Below, in pieces: positions 54,650 to 60,561 of a stretch of 60,561 nucleotides of DNA. Under the pieces are notes generated by a model. It ran no database searches, was not told where the DNA came from, and saw nothing but the letters and a program-made list of their open reading frames with translations. This stretch comes from Candidatus Roseilinea sp. NK_OTU-006 (lineage in GTDB: Bacteria; Chloroflexota; Anaerolineae; J036; Brachytrichaceae): positions 1 to 60,561 of the forward strand of contig NZ_JAAFGM010000020.1 of NCBI RefSeq assembly GCF_012931985.1, in the 5' to 3' direction. Each line of letters opens with the position of its first letter. Positions within the stretch are counted from its first letter, which is position 1. The translations under genes were made by a program, and so were the position numbers.

Positions 54650-57166
54650 ATGTGCCGCAGTTTGTCCCATCGCCTCATTCCCATCATCGTCATCTTCGCT
54701 GCCGGCCCGCTGTTTGGCGCGCCTACGCACGCACAAATGATGCCCCTCAGCCTATGGGACAACTTCCAACCCGCGACAGTAGACACACGCCCGGCCCTGC
54801 AAAGTGAGCCGGCGCCGGCAGCATCGTCCGGCGGCAGCGCCTTCGTAGCCTGGTTGGATACGCGCTATGCCCTGCCCGACGTGCACGGCGCCTGGATTCA
54901 AGACGCGAAGCTTCCCTCTGAGGTGCGGGTGGTTCACCTCCACCCCCGTTTCGACGCCCCCGCCCTGCGCACGCCGGCCGTGAGCATGGACGCCAACAAC
55001 CGCGCCTTCGTCGCCTGGGCCGACGATCAACGCATCTACCTGGTGCGCAGCATGTCGCCATCGGCATGGACCTCGCCCACCGTAGTGGTCAGCTTCAGCA
55101 GTTGGGAACACACCGCGCTGCAGCCGGCTTTGGCCAGCGACGGGACGGGCAATCTAGTCGTAGCATGGACTGACCTCAGCCAAAACGACAATCACGTGCG
55201 CGTGGGCGACATCTACGCCCGGCGCTGCGACGGCACCACTACCCCCATTCAGTGCTACAGCAGCCCCACGCGCGTCAACGACGACAACGGAGCGCGCAAT
55301 CCCCAGCGCAAGCCCGCCATCGCCCGTCAGGGCAACACCGTCGTATTGGTGTGGGAAGACGGCCGCGAACGCGGCCCCGACTTCCCCCGCATCTATGCCA
55401 GCTTTTCATACGATGGCGGCCAGAGTTGGAGCGCAAACATGCGGGTCAATCGCCAATTGGATGGCAGCGACCCCCGCCCCACCGACAGCGCCACCCACCC
55501 CGCCGTCGCCATCGCCCCCGATGGCAGCGTGTGGGTCGCCTGGGAACACCGCACCGGTTCGCCCACCGCCCAAGCCGACATTTACCTTGCGCGCTGGGAT
55601 GGAAGCACCTGGAACACACCACGGCGCATAGACAACGCACCGCCACGCGTGCGCAGCCTCGCCCCGAGCCTCGTCGCAACCGACCAGGCCGTGTTCGTCG
55701 CATGGCAGGACTATCGCAACGGCCCGAATAATCCCGACATATACCTGGCCCGCCTAGATCGCGCTACAAACCAAGTGCAAGTCGCAGGGATCGCCTTGCC
55801 CAGGCCGCAACGCTCACCACGCCTCACTCGGTTGGCAAACGGACAGCTCTACCTGGTGTGGCAAAGCGACAAGATCGGCGGCGAAACGAATGTGTTCGGC
55901 ATGCGCGTTGACGGGTCATCGTCGCTGACGTTCAACGACGCACCGCGTCAGCTCAACACCGACGCCCCACGCTTGCCCTACCAAATGACGCCGGCCTTGA
56001 CGGTGCACCAGGGCACGCCCTACCTCATGTTTGCCGACCGGCAATACAGCTACATCGATTTCTACCTAGCTAAGCAAGTCAATGGGAGTTGGGCGACGCC
56101 CCAGCCGCTGCCAACACAGGCGCGAGAAGGGGTAGCAGTGCATCACGAGGCAGCCAACCTGATCGCCGGTCCCGATAACAAGCTGCATCTGCTGTGGTCT
56201 GATGATCACTGGACGCGCGGCCTGCGCGTGCGCTATGCTACCTTTGACCCGCAAACGCAGAGCTGGAGCGAACCGATCTTCCTCTCGCGCGTAATCTCGC
56301 GCACCGAAATGCTGCCCAGCCTGGCAATCTTCAGCAACACGTTGGCCGCCTCGTGGAGCCGCCGAGACAGCACCACCGGCCAGCTCCAACTCTTTGCAAG
56401 CTGGACAGACGCCGGCGCATGGGTAACCGAGACCGCTGTCCTCACCCAGACTTTCAGCGCATGGAACTGGCCGACCAGCGTCGCCACCGATGGCGATCAC
56501 ATCTATGTCGCCTGGCACCGCGAGGAACAAAGTAACGGGCGCGGGCGCATATGGCTGGCGCGCAAGCCGCTCGACCTCAGCAGCCCATGGCAATACAGCC
56601 AGCTCAACCCACCCCATAACGATGATTGGTGCTACCATCGCGAGCCACGCTTGGCAACGGACAGCGCCGGACAGCTACATGCCGCCTGGGTGGGATGCGC
56701 ACGGCGCAACCCCAGCAGCTCTTGGCCGCGCGATTACTATCTCTACTACGCTCACTCGACCGACCAAGGCGCAACATGGAGCGCGCCGCTGCGGGTCGCG
56801 CTCATCTCTGCCGATCAGTATCGCACCTCCCGCCCGGCGCTCGCAGTATCACCCGCCGGCTTAGCGATGCTTCTCTACCCTTACTATGGCCAAGACAACG
56901 TATCCCACTTTGCCGCAGCCATGATCAACGCAAATACCGTGGTCTTCTCCCAAACGCTGAGCTATGGACACGGCTGGGTGCGCGCCGACACGTATGACGG
57001 CACGTACTACGGCGGCGACAGCGCCGGCAGCGTCGCATACGACCCACAATCGAACCGCTTCATCCTGGCCGTCATTGATCGCAGCAATACCGCCCCGCGC
57101 TTGTGGACGACGAACTTCTGGGTTGGCGCCACCCCGCGCGCGTTCATCCCCGTAGTAACGCGATAA
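54650..57166 (+). CDS. Secreted beta-propeller (sialidase-like repeat) protein
   Basis: About 838 residues after a Sec signal (LIPIIVIFAAGPLFGAPTHA). It has many repeats of the kind AFVAWxDxR, VVAWTDLSQNDN, WEDGRERGPD, VAWEHRTGS and VAWQDYRNGPNNPDIYLAR, each about 50 residues. These are Asp-box-like propeller blades as in sialidases and BNR proteins. No catalytic arginine triad identified. GGGAGGGAAG before the ATG at 54650 decides that start. It sits between DUF1501 and DUF1800. Confidence 0.82.
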   Translation: MCRSLSHRLIPIIVIFAAGPLFGAPTHAQMMPLSLWDNFQPATVDTRPALQSEPAPAASSGGSAFVAWLDTRYALPDVHGAWIQDAKLPSEVRVVHLHPRFDAPALRTPAVSMDANNRAFVAWADDQRIYLVRSMSPSAWTSPTVVVSFSSWEHTALQPALASDGTGNLVVAWTDLSQNDNHVRVGDIYARRCDGTTTPIQCYSSPTRVNDDNGARNPQRKPAIARQGNTVVLVWEDGRERGPDFPRIYASFSYDGGQSWSANMRVNRQLDGSDPRPTDSATHPAVAIAPDGSVWVAWEHRTGSPTAQADIYLARWDGSTWNTPRRIDNAPPRVRSLAPSLVATDQAVFVAWQDYRNGPNNPDIYLARLDRATNQVQVAGIALPRPQRSPRLTRLANGQLYLVWQSDKIGGETNVFGMRVDGSSSLTFNDAPRQLNTDAPRLPYQMTPALTVHQGTPYLMFADRQYSYIDFYLAKQVNGSWATPQPLPTQAREGVAVHHEAANLIAGPDNKLHLLWSDDHWTRGLRVRYATFDPQTQSWSEPIFLSRVISRTEMLPSLAIFSNTLAASWSRRDSTTGQLQLFASWTDAGAWVTETAVLTQTFSAWNWPTSVATDGDHIYVAWHREEQSNGRGRIWLARKPLDLSSPWQYSQLNPPHNDDWCYHREPRLATDSAGQLHAAWVGCARRNPSSSWPRDYYLYYAHSTDQGATWSAPLRVALISADQYRTSRPALAVSPAGLAMLLYPYYGQDNVSHFAAAMINANTVVFSQTLSYGHGWVRADTYDGTYYGGDSAGSVAYDPQSNRFILAVIDRSNTAPRLWTTNFWVGATPRAFIPVVTR

Positions 57167-57169
57167 GCC

Positions 57170-58717
57170 ATGATCACGATTCAACTGTCCACCCCACCCG
57201 GCGATCCCCCTACTTTGGCGCGCTTGGCCTGGAATCGGTTGGCCTTTGGGCCGCGCCCTGAAGACCTGACCACGCTGAGCAACTTCAACCTCGCCGACTT
57301 CGTGGACGAACAGCTCAACTACGAAGACATTGACGATAGCGCCTGCGAAAACTACGTCAACGCGCTATCACGGGCTGCGCCCAACGGCAGCACCGTCCCC
57401 CCGCTCGATGCTAGCTTAGCAGAGCTGAAGGCATACGTGGAGAACAACTCCACCCGATATTTGCAGCGCCACCTGTGGACAGCTACATACGCCCGCGCCC
57501 TGCTCAGCAAGCGTCAGCTCTATGAGCTCATGGTGGACTTTTGGACCAACCATTTGCAGACCAACTTCCAGCACTACGCCAAGTACTGGGAAGATCACTA
57601 CGTCATCCGCACCCACGCGCTGGGCAATTTCCGTGACCTGATCGAGGCAAGCGCCAAAAGCCCGTCCATGCTGGATTTCCTGAGCAATCGCTACAGCGAC
57701 GGCTACAATCCTAACGAGAACTACGCTCGTGAGCTATTGGAGCTGCACACCGTCGGCAGTTACAGCTACGTGCCAGGGCCGGGCTATCGCACCCACCCCA
57801 ACTACACCGAGGAAGACGTGCAAGCGCTGGCGCGCATCTTGAGCGGCTGGACCAACTATCGCTCGCCCAACGACGAGTTTTACTTCAACGCCGGCCGCAG
57901 TTGGCCACGGCACGATTGGACAGAGAAGCGGCTCTGGCTTGGCAACGATAACTACTTCTACATCCCTCCAGGCGGCATCGAACAAGGCGAGCAAGTGTTC
58001 GACATCTTGGTGGAGCACCCCAGCACGGCGTATTTCATCGCCTTTAAGCTCTGTCGGCGTTTTATCAGCGATTACCCAGACGTGTTCTGCCCGGAGGCCG
58101 TGGAAGCCGGCGCGCAAGCATTCATGCAATCCCACGGCGACATCCGCCAAACCGTGCGCGCCATCCTCCTGCACCCCAAGTTCACTCAGAGTTGGGGGCA
58201 AAAGGTCAAGCGCCCCTTCGAGTTTTTTATCAGCACCTTGCGCGCGCTCGGCATCACCGAGATGATCAACTTTCTGCCGGATAACTGGAACGCGCTGGGG
58301 GAAAGACGCTTTGCGCAAATGAATGAATTGCTCGGCCAAACGCTGTTTGAGTTTAGCGCGCCCACCGGTTATCCCGACATCGCTTTGGCGTGGTGGAACA
58401 CCGGCCAGGTGTTCGGGCGATGGACGTTAGCCAACATGCTGGTCAATCGCTACTTTGGTGAACAACTTCATCCGACCAACCCCGCACCTTCCGACACGCT
58501 GTTGAATTCGCTGCTGGGCCTCCCCAAATCGGCCACCAACGTAGTGGATGATCTGATCGCGCGGTTCATCGGTCGCAACATTCACGCAGACGACCGCACA
58601 GCGCTGATCCAGTATCTCGGCCAGGGCAACGCCAATGCAAATGTGGACAGCACCTCGCCGCGCTTGCGGCCATTGATCGCAGTGATCGCCGCTTCACCCT
58701 ACGCCCAGTGGCGCTGA
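57170..58717 (+). CDS. DUF1800 family protein
   Basis: 515 residues. LARLAWNRLAFGPRPEDL opens the family; FWTNHLQTNFQ, MLDFLSNR, NENYARELLELHTVG and EEDVQALARILSGWT follow, with PFEFFISTLRALG and SAPTGYPDIALAWWNTG near the end. No clear signal peptide. It starts 4 bases after the propeller gene. DUF1800 and DUF1501 proteins are thought to act together; what they do is not known. Confidence 0.93.
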   Translation: MITIQLSTPPGDPPTLARLAWNRLAFGPRPEDLTTLSNFNLADFVDEQLNYEDIDDSACENYVNALSRAAPNGSTVPPLDASLAELKAYVENNSTRYLQRHLWTATYARALLSKRQLYELMVDFWTNHLQTNFQHYAKYWEDHYVIRTHALGNFRDLIEASAKSPSMLDFLSNRYSDGYNPNENYARELLELHTVGSYSYVPGPGYRTHPNYTEEDVQALARILSGWTNYRSPNDEFYFNAGRSWPRHDWTEKRLWLGNDNYFYIPPGGIEQGEQVFDILVEHPSTAYFIAFKLCRRFISDYPDVFCPEAVEAGAQAFMQSHGDIRQTVRAILLHPKFTQSWGQKVKRPFEFFISTLRALGITEMINFLPDNWNALGERRFAQMNELLGQTLFEFSAPTGYPDIALAWWNTGQVFGRWTLANMLVNRYFGEQLHPTNPAPSDTLLNSLLGLPKSATNVVDDLIARFIGRNIHADDRTALIQYLGQGNANANVDSTSPRLRPLIAVIAASPYAQWR

Positions 58718-58901
58718 TTGACCCTGCATATCATCCCGCCACGTTGCGGCGCTCTGCCGGCACGCAGCGTCTCGCTTGAGCTTGTTGGCAGGGGGCGCCG
58801 GTAATTCCCCCAAGCGGCGTACCACAACCAGGTTTCAAGGGCTGGGATGTCTATTTCGAGCTTAGACAACACGTTAAGGCGTTGTGGGGATTGGATGTGG
58901 G

Positions 58902-60221
58902 CTATGTCCGGCTTGCGCGACGCAGGGCGCGCCCGGCCAGGTGGCGCAACGAGACGGCTTCGTGGTCGCGCAGCCGGCCAAGCACGCCGCCGCCGATCAG
59001 CATGGGAATCAGGCTGATCGCGAACAGGCCGGCGTACGGGTTGGACATGCCGGGCGCAAGGGCGGTGAGAATGGCGCCGGCCAGCAATGGCCCGCTGCCG
59101 CCGACAAAGCTGCTCCAGGCGTAGTACACCGACAGATACACCGCGCTGTGTTGGGGCGGCACAGCGGCGTTGAACAGAAAGCGGCTCCAGCTCATGGACC
59201 AGGTTGCTCCCCCGATGCCGGCCACAAACGATATGCCCATTGCAAAGGCCAGACTGTCGGGGGCATGGCGCGGCACGGCCAGCCAGCATAGCGGCAGCGC
59301 AAGCAGCGCCGCCAGGCCGATCCACATCAACGGCTTGTTGCCGATGCGATCCAGCGCCCAACCCACCGGCAGCGCGGCCAGCAATGTGCCGGCCGAACTG
59401 CCGATGCTGAGCAGCACGACGTTGCCGGGGCTGAGGCCGATCTGCTCATTGGCGAACAAGGGGATGAATGATCCCGACAACCCGCTGCCCAGCGTCACCA
59501 GCGTGAGCATGCTCATGAAGAAAATGAAGTTGCGGTCGCCGAGCGCAATGCGCACCTCGGCCAGATGCGCGCGCAGGTCAATGGTTTGGCGAGTGGGCTT
59601 GCCGCCCGGCAACAGTGAGAAAAGCAGCACGCCGATCAGTCCGCCCACTACCCCGATGCCCATCGGCGTGGTGTAGCGCGCGCTGCCGGTCAGATGATCG
59701 ATCAGAAAGCCGGCCAGCGCCACCACCCCGATCTGCGCCAGCGTGACAATCACATTCTCGAAGGCCATGAACTTGCCGCGAATGTCATTCGGCACCAGCT
59801 CTTGTGTCCAGGGCAACAGGCCGGTGTCGCCGGCGGCGCGACACAGCGCAAAACCCACGATGCACAAGGTGACCCAGACAAACGCGGCGTCCGGGCCGGC
59901 GGTTGCCAGGATGGCCGGCGCCAGCAGCATCGCGGTGATGATGAACTTGCGAATCGTCCACACGATCAGGAAGGTGCGCCGAAAGCCCCACTTCGACACA
60001 AAGGGCGCCATGAACGGCGAGATCAGCGTGGCGTATGGAATCAATGCCAGCGCCACACCGATGCGCGCCTTGTCCAGCCCCAGGTCGGCCAGAAAAAGCG
60101 GGAACACCGACCCGAACACGGTCAGCGTGGTGAACACGCTGTTCATGGTCATCGCGGCGATGTAGAAGGGCAGTTTGCGGATTTTTTGCCGGTCGGTCAG
60201 GGCAGTAGTCATCGGCGTCAT
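58902..60221 (-). CDS. Major facilitator superfamily transporter
   Basis: About 439 residues and twelve membrane segments. The loop between helices 2 and 3 is PFVSKWGFRRTFL, and the matching loop in the second half is GWALDRIGNKPLMW. RCAAGDTGLLPWTQELVPNDIRGKF is a cytosolic loop conserved in a Chloroflexota-type branch. Start uncertain: ATG 60221 or 60212, no ribosome-binding site seen for either. Substrate unknown; no partner gene adjacent. Confidence 0.88.
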   Translation of the reverse strand: MTPMTTALTDRQKIRKLPFYIAAMTMNSVFTTLTVFGSVFPLFLADLGLDKARIGVALALIPYATLISPFMAPFVSKWGFRRTFLIVWTIRKFIITAMLLAPAILATAGPDAAFVWVTLCIVGFALCRAAGDTGLLPWTQELVPNDIRGKFMAFENVIVTLAQIGVVALAGFLIDHLTGSARYTTPMGIGVVGGLIGVLLFSLLPGGKPTRQTIDLRAHLAEVRIALGDRNFIFFMSMLTLVTLGSGLSGSFIPLFANEQIGLSPGNVVLLSIGSSAGTLLAALPVGWALDRIGNKPLMWIGLAALLALPLCWLAVPRHAPDSLAFAMGISFVAGIGGATWSMSWSRFLFNAAVPPQHSAVYLSVYYAWSSFVGGSGPLLAGAILTALAPGMSNPYAGLFAISLIPMLIGGGVLGRLRDHEAVSLRHLAGRALRRASRT

Positions 60222-60529
60222 GGCGCGTGGGCGCGGCCCACATGATACGGCAAAAATATCGCCGGCCGTTGGGGCAGCGCAAGCGTGCCTCAACGCGCGC
60301 CCCGCCCCGCCACGTCCCCAGCACCCAGCATCCCAGCACCCAGCATGGGTGCATTTCAGTTTTGGGGCAGGAGCGCACTCAAAAAGCGCGCAGATTGACC
60401 TCGCCCGCGTGAACATCCGAAGATCACGGACGTTGTCGTGGATTGACAGACCGGCATCTCAGCGAGGGACGACAAGCCGCAGGCCGCTGCGGGCATAATG
60501 CGAGGACAGTTATATCCGGGAGGTGTGCC
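60222..60529. other. Intergenic stretch with a CCAGCACC repeat tract
   Basis: About 300 bases upstream of two diverging genes. At about 60312-60347 it contains CCCAGCACCCAGCATCCCAG repeated as CACCCAGCATGGG, an 8-to-9-base repeat of the same style as the tract at 43.73 kb. No other signal seen; the right edge carries the ribosome-binding site GGGAGGTG of the next gene. Confidence 0.5.
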
Positions 60530-60561
60530 ATGAAAGAGACCAGGGCGACGACACAGCGCAA
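60530..60561 (+). CDS. Start of an unidentified gene, cut by the window edge
   Basis: CCGGGAGGTGTGCC then ATG, a strong ribosome-binding site at correct distance, followed by ten codons MKETRATTQR to the last base. Too short to assign. Confidence 0.5.
   Translation, partial: MKETRATTQR

Overview
The window is a GC-rich stretch of about 60 kb that looks like a Chloroflexota (Anaerolineae-type) metagenome contig. I infer this from lipoproteins with PTATP linkers, an FHA protein with an Ala/Thr-rich tail, a CIRCE-controlled groES-groEL pair and the overall gene style. No rRNA or housekeeping marker that would settle the lineage is present. The first ~1,375 bases are visibly AT-rich and hold two genes of another style (thiD and the end of an ABC exporter). 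They meet the GC-rich part at a point where two unrelated genes are both cut, which looks like a chimeric join.

Layout. 1-1,375: foreign-looking thiD and ABC exporter fragment. 1,378-7,039: 3' part of a PHP phosphoesterase, then gltB, which carries an in-frame palindromic insertion. 7,748-10,766: CrtA-like protein, tRNA-Ser(GGA), groEL, groES and CIRCE. 10,988-14,815: response regulator, three-PDZ protein and sensor kinase. 14,715-21,388: DUF3253 protein, membrane-anchored molybdopterin oxidoreductase, lipoprotein, membrane-bound alpha/beta hydrolase, VC0807-like membrane protein, and a holin-like/phosphodiesterase fusion. 21,532-26,797: ATP-grasp, FAD oxidoreductase, FHA protein, secreted protein. 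26,915-29,864: pepF and an AIM24-type protein.

30,342-45,100 is a compact, all-plus-strand carbohydrate island. It contains a DeoR regulator, amidohydrolase, GH36-type alpha-galactosidase, SIS sugar-phosphate isomerase/deaminase, ABC sugar importer (binding protein and two permeases, no ATPase), three secreted lipoproteins (one DUF4832-type, one CBM9-like), a remnant of a spherulin-4-type gene, a LacD-like aldolase, a PfkB kinase and a KbaZ/GatZ homologue. Together these can take an alpha-linked galactose/galactosamine sugar through tagatose-6-phosphate to triose phosphates. The island is bracketed by two direct copies of the pepF 5' region (28.33-28.95 kb and 45.26-45.68 kb), so it was probably inserted by, or together with, a duplication of that sequence.

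45,841-50,973 is a redox module: a ferric-reductase-like membrane protein, ApbE flavin transferase, a small membrane protein and a PepSY protein, divergent from a two-component system whose sensor has a charged extracytoplasmic loop. The remaining part holds an enolase-superfamily dehydratase between two gene-remnant regions, a DUF1501 / beta-propeller / DUF1800 operon, an MFS transporter and the first codons of one more gene at the right edge.
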